From a virus: DNA of 33,593 nt. Positions 21,171 through 28,012 of the stretch are shown here, piece after piece (the stretch's first letter is position 1; each line of letters starts with the position of its first letter). The position numbers were made by a program, and so were the translations under genes. The stretch is from positions 1 to 33,593 of IMG/VR virus record IMGVR_UViG_3300025159_000219; one strand, written 5' to 3'. Under the pieces are notes generated by a model. It did not search any database. It had not been told where the DNA came from and saw nothing but the letters and a program-made list of their open reading frames with translations.

Positions 21171-21359
21171 TTATTCTCTTTCTATCAGATTAGCTCTGAC
21201 CAGTCTGTTTAATTCTTTACTTTGGATTATATCATGAGAGTTATGTCTTGTCAAGGTGAATGTCAAGGATTGATATTTAACCATGACATGCGAACCTTTA
21301 CAATATCTAATCTCACACCCACGATTGACAAGCAATTTTTCGAGATCACGGTATCGCAT
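21171..21359 (-). CDS. HicA-like mRNA interferase, 62 aa
   Basis: Matches the HicA fold: helix RDLEKLLVNRGCEIR, a strand with the catalytic-type GSH (G22-S23-H24, 'CKGSHVMVKY'), strand LTFTLTRHN, then an 'S-K-E-L-N-R-L-V-R' helix. HicA proteins bind dsRNA and cleave mRNA, and are normally held by HicB; no HicB-like gene is adjacent. AAGGAAAACT precedes the ATG. A consensus promoter lies inside the coding region. A solitary phage HicA may act in host shut-off or be silenced by an antitoxin elsewhere. Confidence 0.72.
   Translation of the reverse strand: MRYRDLEKLLVNRGCEIRYCKGSHVMVKYQSLTFTLTRHNSHDIIQSKELNRLVRANLIERE
21226..21254 (-). promoter_or_regulatory. Internal consensus promoter within the HicA-like gene
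   Basis: Minus strand TTGACA (21254-21249), 17-base spacer, TATAAT (21231-21226) preceded by TGA, an ideal extended -10 promoter. A second CCTTGACA lies 12 bases upstream. It would transcribe the zinc-ribbon genes and the pilin region. Confidence 0.55.
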
Positions 21360-21379
21360 TAGTTTTCCTTAAGGTTCCC

Positions 21380-21784
21380 TTATGGTTTCCTTTGAATATC
21401 TTTTACAAGCCATCGTCTCCCCATTCTTCTTGAATGCGTCATGAACTCTTTCCAGGTGCAAGGTTTGTCTTGATTTGGATTGTATATTAACCCATTTTCA
21501 AAGGCTATAGCGTGGTTTCCGAACCTATCACCAACTATTATTATACCCTTCCCTGATAAATCTATAGGACTATCATCCGATGGAGTATTACCATATTTCC
21601 CTCTAAATTTTTCGGTATCATACCATACCGCAAGGGATGATAGCAGTTTATGTTGCCACTCGACAGTATAGATATTACCTCTTTTTGTAGGATAGTATCT
21701 CGACCAATGTTTGTAGTCAAGATTTTCGACCATACAAATTGATGCCAACCAGCATTGGTTAGGTTTTTGTTTGATATGTCGCAT
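21380..21784 (-). CDS. C39-like papain-fold cysteine peptidase, 134 aa
   Basis: QKPNQCWLASICMV near the N-terminus (Gln6, Cys11) looks like the oxyanion Gln plus catalytic Cys of C39-type peptidases. GNHAIAFENGLIYNPNQ holds His91 and a following Y-N-P-N (Asn102/104), where the third residue sits. The length matches a bare peptidase domain without signal peptide or membrane part, so it would act in the cytoplasm. The substrate is unknown; it might process a phage or host peptide. The ATG shares its A with the stop of the upstream gene. Confidence 0.65.
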   Translation of the reverse strand: MRHIKQKPNQCWLASICMVENLDYKHWSRYYPTKRGNIYTVEWQHKLLSSLAVWYDTEKFRGKYGNTPSDDSPIDLSGKGIIIVGDRFGNHAIAFENGLIYNPNQDKPCTWKEFMTHSRRMGRRWLVKDIQRKP

Positions 21785-21987
21785 TAGCTTACCTTGTCTA
21801 TCAATCCGTTTTTAACTATGATTGTGGCATACCATGTCCTTTTAGTATAAGGACAAGGCCCCACTACAGCGTATTTACCATCACCTTTAAATTCAGGCCC
21901 AAATAGACTGGTTTCTATAAAACTAGGTTCCTTCCCGATTGCTTGTTTCAATTCTTTTTTTGTTTTAAACCCGTATATTCCCATCAT
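21784..21987 (-). CDS. Conserved small protein with MGIYGFKTKKEL start, 67 aa
   Basis: Pattern MGIYGFKTKKELKQAIG, then FIETSLFGPEF, VGPCPYTKRTWYATIIVKNGLI, recognised as a small protein common in phages and bacteria with no known function. ATGATG start; the second ATG at 21984 is equally likely. GAGGG lies upstream. Stop overlaps the peptidase ATG (TAATG). Confidence 0.72.
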   Translation of the reverse strand: MMGIYGFKTKKELKQAIGKEPSFIETSLFGPEFKGDGKYAVVGPCPYTKRTWYATIIVKNGLIDKVS

Positions 21988-21991
21988 GATT

Positions 21992-22093
21992 TTATCCCTC
22001 TCTTTCCTTGTAAAAGATACATTGACAGATTAAACATATTCCTTTTAATGTTATTTCTGAAAAGTGATACCATGTTATTTTGTGCTTATGCAT
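21992..22093 (-). CDS. Cys-containing micro-protein, 33 aa
   Basis: Begins MHKHKITWYHFSEI and carries C20-x2-C23-x-C25, a half zinc-ribbon with nearby His residues. AAAAGGATAAA precedes the ATG, the same ribosome-site type as in neighbouring genes. Unknown. Confidence 0.55.
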   Translation of the reverse strand: MHKHKITWYHFSEITLKGICLICQCIFYKEREG

Positions 22094-22105
22094 AGTTTTA
22101 TCCTT

Positions 22106-22789
22106 TTATATTGTTCTAACCACAAAACCGCTAATATCCTTCCGTGCCTTGCCTTTGGGTTTTAATCCGATGATAGTCCCTGCCTTATCTAAAAACCTTA
22201 AATCGCTATCATCACCACTAACCACGTCATATCCATGCCATTCGTTAGGCATACTTTCAAATAAGACTGCTACATTCCCATGCCTTTTTAGAATGTCTAG
22301 GGACTGGATTTCATTAGTTTCAGATCGTGAAAAGGTTAGGTGATAGTTTTCAGGCAGTCCCCCATCAAGAAATTTAACCATCCTTTGATAGTTTTTCGTA
22401 TAGTCATAGAATTGTATCTCAGGGAATGTTTCTATAACCCCATACGTTTCTATTGTTAGGTCAGAGGTTCCATTCAATCTTACCACAGGGATAAATCCCT
22501 TTTTGTGTGCGTACTTCTCAAAGTTTTTAATCTCATGTTTCAATTGACTGATAAAACCTACCCGGTCTTTAAAGAAGTATTCAGTTTTTCGCTTACGGGC
22601 CTCTTGAATACTGTTAAATTGTCCACGTCCGGCAGTATTCAAGCACGTATCAATACACCCGGGACTAGCGAACGGGCATACTTGATGTCCGCTCGTGTTA
22701 GCAGGGGATAGGTAAAGGATTGCTGTCATATATCCCTTTGCTTGTCCCTTGACAGTCTTATAATTACTGTCAATGTTTAATAGCTTCAT
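22106..22789 (-). CDS. GP88-family phage protein, 227 aa
   Basis: The sequence follows the mycobacteriophage gene 88 type: an N-terminal N-x-K-T-V-K-G stretch, YLSPANTSG, then C38-PFASPG-C45-IDT-C49-LNTAGRG and the helix EARKRKTEYFF. Next come VVRLNGTSDLTIE, FYDYTKNYQRM, YHLTFSRSE and a C-terminal GLKPKGKARKDISGFVVR. The Cys cluster suggests a metal or Fe-S site. The biochemical function is not established for the family. Two neighbouring small genes overlap or abut it; the upstream stop shares bases with its ATG. Confidence 0.85.
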   Translation of the reverse strand: MKLLNIDSNYKTVKGQAKGYMTAILYLSPANTSGHQVCPFASPGCIDTCLNTAGRGQFNSIQEARKRKTEYFFKDRVGFISQLKHEIKNFEKYAHKKGFIPVVRLNGTSDLTIETYGVIETFPEIQFYDYTKNYQRMVKFLDGGLPENYHLTFSRSETNEIQSLDILKRHGNVAVLFESMPNEWHGYDVVSGDDSDLRFLDKAGTIIGLKPKGKARKDISGFVVRTI

Positions 22790-22986
22790 TATATTCCCTT
22801 TTCTTTTAACTGTTTACTAACATATTCCCTAAATTCATTTTCATTAAATCTTGCGTTATCATTCGCAAGGCAAGTTAGCAGTTTATCATAAACAGACGCC
22901 ACTCCATCTAATTCCCCATGAATTTTGACATCGAAAATACTATCTGCGATAACATCCGCCAATTTCATGTAGTCTTTTTTTGTCAT
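22789..22986 (-). CDS. Small acidic helical protein, 65 aa
   Basis: MTKKDYMKLADVIADSI, then VYDKLLTCLANDNARFNENEFREYVSK: a pattern seen in many short phage and prophage proteins ('hypothetical, tackling early region'). No catalytic motif. Overlaps the GP88 ATG by TAATG. Confidence 0.62.
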   Translation of the reverse strand: MTKKDYMKLADVIADSIFDVKIHGELDGVASVYDKLLTCLANDNARFNENEFREYVSKQLKEKGI

Positions 22987-22987
22987 T

Positions 22988-23137
22988 TTATATTCTCCTA
23001 TCGTTTAGGTTAGCTGCTATTTCACTATCACGACTTTCAATCAAGTCTATACAACCTTGACATAGTAGGTCTGATTCTGAAAATTGTACGTTGAAATCTT
23101 CACCACAACGTTCGCATGTTAGGATATACATATTCAT
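22988..23137 (-). CDS. Zinc-ribbon micro-protein, 49 aa
   Basis: C8-x2-C11 (LTCERCGEDF) and C26-x2-C29 (LLCQGCIDLIE) with an acidic helix after them. GGAGGATAAA precedes the ATG. Early leftward gene; probable adaptor or regulator. Confidence 0.65.
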   Translation of the reverse strand: MNMYILTCERCGEDFNVQFSESDLLCQGCIDLIESRDSEIAANLNDRRI

Positions 23138-23154
23138 TTTATCCTCCGATTCTT

Positions 23155-23286
23155 TTATAGTGATTCAATCTGGTTTTCAATCTGATTAACTTCCTTTAAA
23201 TACGCTTCAAGTGATGTAACGAGAGATATGCTGTGATACTCAGCTTGTGATAAGATGTAGTTAAATTCTGTTTGCGTTAAATACAT
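23155..23286 (-). CDS. First leftward gene, small helical protein, 43 aa
   Basis: Start placed at 23286, where GGGAGTATAACA precedes the ATG; the in-frame extension up to 23433 is hydrophobic, poor in ribosome signal and lies in the control region. The peptide (LTQTEFNYILSQAEYHSISLV, then LEAYLKEVNQIENQIESL) is helical and acidic. Unknown function. Confidence 0.55.
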   Translation of the reverse strand: MYLTQTEFNYILSQAEYHSISLVTSLEAYLKEVNQIENQIESL

Positions 23287-23499
23287 TGTTATACTCCCAT
23301 TATTGTTTGATTCATACGCCCATAGTAATGCATAGACTGTGCCATGACATTTTAACATACAACATGTTGATAACATTAATGATGTGATAATCACACACCA
23401 TGTTATATTGAGTAAATGAGAAGTAAAGTACACAATGTTATGCCAATAATTGACACTATAGACATTACATTACTACATCATTTATAATGCTATCTATAC

Positions 23500-23648
23500 T
23501 ATGCTATGCTATAGTATTAAGACTGAATGAATGTAATAGTATAGTGTAATAGATGGAAGTGTGTCCCCAAGCAGGGGTATTGTAGTGTGCTACTATAACA
23601 TTCTACTACTTGTTGATAACCTGTGGATAACTTATGCTATGCTATAGT
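23500..23648. repeat. 16-bp direct repeats TATGCTATGCTATAGT
   Basis: Identical copies at 23500-23515 and 23633-23648, with further partial CTATGCTATA and GCTATAG copies up to 23673. They flank the DnaA-box pair and look like iterons. Confidence 0.65.
23611..23630. other. Tandem DnaA boxes
   Basis: TGTTGATAA (23611-23619) and TGTGGATAA (23622-23630), 2 bases apart. The second is a perfect match to TTATCCACA on the minus strand; the first has one mismatch. A third TGTTGATAA is at 23365-23373. Suggests host DnaA loading at a phage origin. Confidence 0.6.
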
Positions 23649-23844
23649 GTAGCGCTATAGTGCTATGCTATAATGCCCTTGCCCAAGGGTAGCCCATCCC
23701 AATGGGGGGGGAGGAGGTAGAACTGGGGACTGAAATTTCTACATACTTTTGCATAGGAACATATTATGCAATTTTACAACACTAAAAATAATATAACATC
23801 CCACAAGGTTGTGATACTTTTATCCTGACTTTTGACTAAAATAC

Positions 23845-23874
23845 TTGACTTTGGCACTTTCAATATGTTATAAT
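23845..23874 (+). promoter_or_regulatory. Sigma70-type promoter with extended -10, for the rightward operon
   Basis: TTGACT (23845-23850), 18-base spacer, TGT-TATAAT (23869-23874). The same sequence pattern as the two leftward promoters. Expected start near 23881, with a leader of about 123 bases before the first gene. Confidence 0.85.
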
Positions 23875-23909
23875 TATAGTATATACTTTAATCATACCTT
23901 TCTATCTAT

Positions 23910-23968
23910 ATAAAAAACCTCCTGTATAATAATATAATATAATATAATATATATAATAAAAAACCTCC
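23910..23968 (+). repeat. Duplicated ATAAAAAACCTCC in the rightward leader
   Basis: Identical 13-base copies at 23910-23922 and 23956-23968, separated by an AT-repeat tract (AATAT)n. CCTCC is complementary to Shine-Dalgarno GGAGG; the RBS of the next gene has AGGAG at 23992-23996. Confidence 0.55.
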
Positions 23969-24003
23969 ATATAACATAACATAATATTATTAGGAGTATT
24001 CTT

Positions 24004-24198
24004 ATGCATATAATATTAAATACAATTCTTTATATTAATAATAAAATAAATAATAAATTATGTTATATATATAATAATATATATTCTTTTAATTTTATTG
24101 ATTTAATATTATATATTATATTGATCGTATTTATATTCTATCCAGTATTATATTTACTTACTGGTATTCTTACATTAATCAAGTTTATTTATTGGTAA
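24004..24198 (+). CDS. Small hydrophobic protein, 64 aa
   Basis: Very rich in Ile, Asn, Tyr and Leu with extreme AT codon use. One or two membrane segments at residues ~33-62 (LILYIILIVFIFYPVLYLLTGI). AGGAG precedes the ATG. First gene after the rightward promoter. Membrane role, possibly related to superinfection or lysis; not recognised. The low complexity leaves some doubt that it is a real gene. Confidence 0.5.
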   Translation: MHIILNTILYINNKINNKLCYIYNNIYSFNFIDLILYIILIVFIFYPVLYLLTGILTLIKFIYW

Positions 24199-24222
24199 AA
24201 TAAAAAATGATTGGAGTTGGTT

Positions 24223-24672
24223 TTGTATAGATATATTTTTGATATCCCTTACGCTACTACTAAAAAATTTGAATCAAATATTTTATTTGATAAAATAAAA
24301 AAAGAGTTTACCACACAAAAATTATTCAATGAATTGATCAAGGTAATTAAATCTGGCCCTATAGTTAATATCACAAAATGTGGGGGGGTTCTTGGTAGGA
24401 ATAATGAAGGACATAGAAAACCTGATGAGATTTTGATTGATCCAAGAATTAGATTGGCAGAATTACCAGGAGTTTTAATCCATGAATTACTTCATAGCTT
24501 GTTCCCACAACTGGATGAAAGAGAAATACTTGGGTTAGAATTTTTTTTCACAAAGAAAGCTAAGAAATGGCAAATAACCAAGATTGTAAACCTAACAGCA
24601 GAATATTGTAAACTTGATTTTAAATTTTATATTAAAAGAGTTCATGTAAAAAATATTTTGAAGAGGAAATAA
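24223..24672 (+). CDS. HExxH zinc metalloprotease-like protein, 149 aa
   Basis: GVLIHELLHSLFPQLDERE contains the HExxH motif (residues 87-91 from the chosen start), where two His and a Glu bind and activate zinc, followed by 'FPxLDE', which could supply the third ligand. Fits small SprT/ImmA-type phage peptidases. Start chosen as TTG at 24223 because GGAG ends 6 bases upstream; the longer TTG form starts on the ribosome site itself. It is directly before the small terminase gene (TAATG overlap), so it may mature or regulate a virion or packaging protein. Confidence 0.68.
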   Translation: MYRYIFDIPYATTKKFESNILFDKIKKEFTTQKLFNELIKVIKSGPIVNITKCGGVLGRNNEGHRKPDEILIDPRIRLAELPGVLIHELLHSLFPQLDEREILGLEFFFTKKAKKWQITKIVNLTAEYCKLDFKFYIKRVHVKNILKRK

Positions 24673-25316
24673 TGGGCGGGTTTAATAATCCAGAGACAAG
24701 AAAAAAAGCTATGGAAGCGAGTCTTAACACTCGTAATAGAAATAGAGAAACAAAGTTTGGAAACATCTTGAAAGACAATCCTGATAATCTTCCTGTTCTT
24801 GTTAGTGAAAAAGATGTTGAAAGTTTAAAAGATATTCATCCTGGTTTTATACCTTCTGTATCACAATTACAAATCTTGGCCATAGCACTCAGCCTAGATC
24901 ATGGTGATTCTATCAGGGAATGGTTCAGGGCTGCTGGACTGAATAGAAATAGTTGGTATTATTGGCTCAGTAATCCTGGGTTTGTAGTATGGTGGAATAA
25001 GGCTTTTCTTAGAGGGATAGAGCAGTACCGGAGCGAATGGATATCAATAGGGCTTAAACGGATGAATAGTAATGATCCTGATAGATTTAATTATTGGAAA
25101 AATGTAGGAGAAAAGATTTTTGGATTTATAGCTGAATTGAAAGTTAAAACTGATAAAAGTCCAGAAGAAGAAGAATTGACTAAAGAATTACTTGAATTAG
25201 TCAGTGGAATAAATCAAGATAAAAATATGAAACAGATTGATGGACAGGTTATTGATGTTGAACAATTGAGTAAAGATGTTGAAGGAGTTGAAGAAATAAA
25301 TGAGACGAAAAAGTAA
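24672..25316 (+). CDS. terS: Terminase small subunit (HTH), 214 aa
   Basis: The helix-turn-helix of the phBC6A51-type TerS: DSIREWFRAAGLNRNSWYYWLSNPGF (residues ~79-104), preceded by a helix and followed by helices and an acidic C-terminal part (EEEELTKELLELVSG). It recognises pac/cos sites and activates the large subunit. The stop of the metalloprotease overlaps its ATG. The large subunit is about 4.3 kb downstream, separated by fibre genes, an unusual split. Confidence 0.75.
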   Translation: MGGFNNPETRKKAMEASLNTRNRNRETKFGNILKDNPDNLPVLVSEKDVESLKDIHPGFIPSVSQLQILAIALSLDHGDSIREWFRAAGLNRNSWYYWLSNPGFVVWWNKAFLRGIEQYRSEWISIGLKRMNSNDPDRFNYWKNVGEKIFGFIAELKVKTDKSPEEEELTKELLELVSGINQDKNMKQIDGQVIDVEQLSKDVEGVEEINETKK

Positions 25317-27453
25317 TCCAGAAGCAGCCGATAGTGGCGAGATAGTTAGAAATATTCCTTCTGGCACACAAGATGTAAATATTGTTGGTGGAATAGCAAC
25401 ATTATCTGTAGATTTAGATAATGCTGATGATGATGTTTTAGTTTATGGTTTTGATGGAACAATTAATAGAAAAATTAAAACAGATACAAATGGCAATTTG
25501 ATAGTTGATACAGAACTTCCTGTTGCTGTTGCATTAGCTGATGGTACAGCCAATCCTACTATACCAAGTGTAGGTAGTTTTTTACTGGGATGGAATGGCG
25601 CAACATGGGATAGAGTTAGTGTTGCTAATGCTGGTAGACTTCAAGTAGATGTTATTACTGGTGGCGGGGGTGGTGGAGGAACAGAATTTGACGATGGGGA
25701 TGTGATAGATACAACTAGTCAGGGGACACTTCTGATGGTTACTGATACTATCCCAGGTACAGCATTCGCAATGAGAGGAAATGCAAGCGGTATTTTTATA
25801 CAAGATGGTGGGAATAGTATCACAATTGATGCTGCAAGTTTACCGCTCCCAACAGGTGCTTCTACAGAAACAACATTAGCTCTTATTAAAACTAATACAG
25901 ATAATCTTAATGTAGCACTATCTACGATATCAACAGAAGCGACACTTGCTTTGATAAAAGCTAAAACAGACAATATTGATGTAGCTTTATCTACAAGAAC
26001 TAAACCCGCAGATACTCAAATCGTAGGAGATGGCGGAGGCAGTCTTACAGTAGACAACTCTACTCTTTCAGTAGTCGGGGGAGGGGTGGAAGCTACTGCT
26101 CTACGAGTTACTATAGCCAATGATAGCACAGGGGTTTTATCAGTTGATGATAATGGGGGAAGTCTTACAATTGATGGGACTGTTACCGCAACAGGAGCAA
26201 ATACTCCCTCAGACAATTTTGCTAATCCTGTGAATGCAGTTCCTTCACAATCATTCTTGATGGGATGGGATGGAGCTACTTGGGACAGATTAAAGACAAC
26301 TGATGTAGGGGCTACTGCTACTAACGGAATTTTAGCAGAAGGTCTTTACGCATGGGCAGGCGGGCCAGAATCAGTAGGATCAACATGGGTTAGATTACAC
26401 GCAGGCAATTTTGGAGCAGATGGTAATAGCAACAATTTTGTTCAATTATCTACAGCCGATTTTCTTTTAGTATTCAATGGAACTACGTGGGATAGAATCA
26501 GATCAGGGGCTTTTGGTGATGATATTTCTACTGCCACTTTTGCTCTTGGATCAACAAAAACCCAAACAGCTATGTATGCTTATGACCAGGTAGCGGGTAA
26601 TTATAATAACGTAAGATTTGCTAGAACAGATGGGGCAGCGTTAGGTGTAGGCACTGGCAATGATGGAGTATTAGCTGATGGCGTTCATTATAGTGATGGC
26701 GCAGGGTCTTGGAGACCTGCAAGACTTGCTTCAGGCGATGGTTTTGTAGGTTCTACTGATATTCCTGCTACTGCAATGTATGGATTTGATGGCACAAATT
26801 TCGATAGATTAAGAACGGTGGAAGTAGGGGATAACGCTTTAGTAGGATTATTAGGGACTGGAGTTTATGGTTATGACGGGGCTACATGGGATAGAGTAAG
26901 AATAAGTTCAAATGGAAGTTTAAGAGTAACAGGTGCAGATGATACCCCAAGTGATACCTTTGCGAATACTAATTTTGCAATAAGTATTAATACCATATCA
27001 GCACTTATGCTTTTTGATAGTTCTGGATCACAATGGCAAAGACTTCAAGGATTTAGTTCTGATAATCCAAACGGAAATAGAGTAATAGGTTCTTATGAAA
27101 TAGATAATACTGATGGATCAACTACAATAAATAGAGTAAGAATGTCATTCAGTCAGTCTACTACTGGTATCACAACTAATGCTGCTGGAACAGCAGTTAA
27201 TATGACTACAACTCCAATGAGTAAACTTGCGATGATTGTAGATAGAACAGCAGGAGCAACTAACACAGTGGATGTTCGGGTTGAAGCATCATTCGATGGA
27301 ACAATCTTTGTTCAGGTTGCACAGATAACCGATCTTACAACTGAACCAGTATATATTAGCACAAGCGATGTTCCTTCAAAGTATATGCGATATAATGTAG
27401 TAACTGTTGGGGCAGGAAATACTCTTACTATTCAACTATTAGCGGTGAGATAA
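25300..27453 (+). CDS. Repeat-rich fibre / decoration protein, 717 aa
   Basis: Contains about eight copies of a 'Y-G-[FW]-[DN]-G-[AT]-T-W-D-R-[LV]-[KR]' unit (for example around residues 46-60, 93-106, then FLMGWDGATWDRLK, FLLVFNGTTWDRIR, AMYGFDGTNFDRLR, GVYGYDGATWDRVR, ALMLFDSSGSQWQRLQ), Gly-rich linkers, and a 'TLALIK.NTDNLNVALST' pair near 192-232. The C-terminal ~100 residues form a beta-rich domain (FDGTIFVQVAQIT). It is a beta-solenoid or beta-bead virion surface protein, likely a tail or head fibre. Starts 17 bases inside the TerS gene end (ATG at 25300). Confidence 0.75.
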   Translation: MRRKSNPEAADSGEIVRNIPSGTQDVNIVGGIATLSVDLDNADDDVLVYGFDGTINRKIKTDTNGNLIVDTELPVAVALADGTANPTIPSVGSFLLGWNGATWDRVSVANAGRLQVDVITGGGGGGGTEFDDGDVIDTTSQGTLLMVTDTIPGTAFAMRGNASGIFIQDGGNSITIDAASLPLPTGASTETTLALIKTNTDNLNVALSTISTEATLALIKAKTDNIDVALSTRTKPADTQIVGDGGGSLTVDNSTLSVVGGGVEATALRVTIANDSTGVLSVDDNGGSLTIDGTVTATGANTPSDNFANPVNAVPSQSFLMGWDGATWDRLKTTDVGATATNGILAEGLYAWAGGPESVGSTWVRLHAGNFGADGNSNNFVQLSTADFLLVFNGTTWDRIRSGAFGDDISTATFALGSTKTQTAMYAYDQVAGNYNNVRFARTDGAALGVGTGNDGVLADGVHYSDGAGSWRPARLASGDGFVGSTDIPATAMYGFDGTNFDRLRTVEVGDNALVGLLGTGVYGYDGATWDRVRISSNGSLRVTGADDTPSDTFANTNFAISINTISALMLFDSSGSQWQRLQGFSSDNPNGNRVIGSYEIDNTDGSTTINRVRMSFSQSTTGITTNAAGTAVNMTTTPMSKLAMIVDRTAGATNTVDVRVEASFDGTIFVQVAQITDLTTEPVYISTSDVPSKYMRYNVVTVGAGNTLTIQLLAVR

Positions 27454-27455
27454 TT

Positions 27456-27935
27456 ATGGCAGGGATTTTGTCAAAATCAGGGAGTACCATAAGACACCCG
27501 CAGGATTTAAGTCAGATCGGGTGCAGAGTTAGAGATACTGCCGACCAAAGTGTTGCTAATAATACAAACACAGTTATAACTTTTAATACTGAACGGTATG
27601 ATACTGATGGAATACATAGTACATCTGTTAATACTTCAAGATTAACTGCACAAAGAGCAGGGAAATATCTTATTTTTAGTAATTTACGGTATGCTTCAAA
27701 TGCAACTGGTCTGCGAGACAATTTTATTCAGCTTAATGGATCGACTATTATAGGTTATAATCGAGACCAAGCTGTTACGAGTAATGTTACGATTCTTACT
27801 ACAACTATAATTTATCAATTAGATGTGGGAGATTATGTTGAGTGTATTGCTAGACAGTCAAGTGGTGGAGCTTTGAATGTAGAAACTATAGGAAATTATA
27901 GTCCTGAATTTGGAATGACTTTAATGCAAGAATAA
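27456..27935 (+). CDS. C1q-like fibre protein, copy A, 159 aa
   Basis: Residues ~10-30 (RHPQDLSQIG) precede a C1q/TNF-like jelly-roll: VITFNTERYDTDGIHST, RAGKYLIFSNLRYASN, GDYVECIARQSSGGALNV, SPEFGMTLMQE. Closely related to the following gene. Host-binding fibre or head-decoration role is likely. GGTGAG precedes the ATG. Confidence 0.75.
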   Translation: MAGILSKSGSTIRHPQDLSQIGCRVRDTADQSVANNTNTVITFNTERYDTDGIHSTSVNTSRLTAQRAGKYLIFSNLRYASNATGLRDNFIQLNGSTIIGYNRDQAVTSNVTILTTTIIYQLDVGDYVECIARQSSGGALNVETIGNYSPEFGMTLMQE

Positions 27936-28012
27936 GGAGAGGAAGATCAAATGGCCGGTATAAGATCATTTGCAGGGAGTACCATAAGACACCCGCAGGA
28001 TTTAAGTCAGAT
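27478..28012 (+). repeat. 40-bp perfect direct repeat within the C1q-like genes
   Basis: Bases 27478-27517 are identical to 27973-28012, in the same codon phase near the start of each copy, though most of the remaining sequence has diverged. It indicates a gene duplication with later exchange or strong DNA-level conservation. Confidence 0.85.

Larger units (their letters stand above)
23287..24003. other. Divergent control region and probable replication origin
   Basis: 717 bases with no convincing gene. It separates the leftward early operons from the rightward structural operon. Seen: three DnaA-box-like sequences, two copies of a 16-bp repeat, several short GC hairpins in an otherwise AT-rich stretch (CCCTTG-CC-CAAGGG at 23676-23689, CCCAT-N4-ATGGG at 23693-23706), a G-run at 23704-23711, and a rightward promoter. 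No clear promoter for the leftward gene at 23286 was found. Confidence 0.6.

Noticed and set aside
23287-23433. N-terminal extension of the first leftward gene (92 aa form)
   Set aside because: The extension lies in the control region, is Cys/Leu-rich and lacks a ribosome site, whereas the ATG at 23286 has GGGAG upstream.
23676-23706. GC hairpins as intrinsic terminators
   Set aside because: Neither hairpin is followed by a T-run on either strand; more likely part of the origin or control region.
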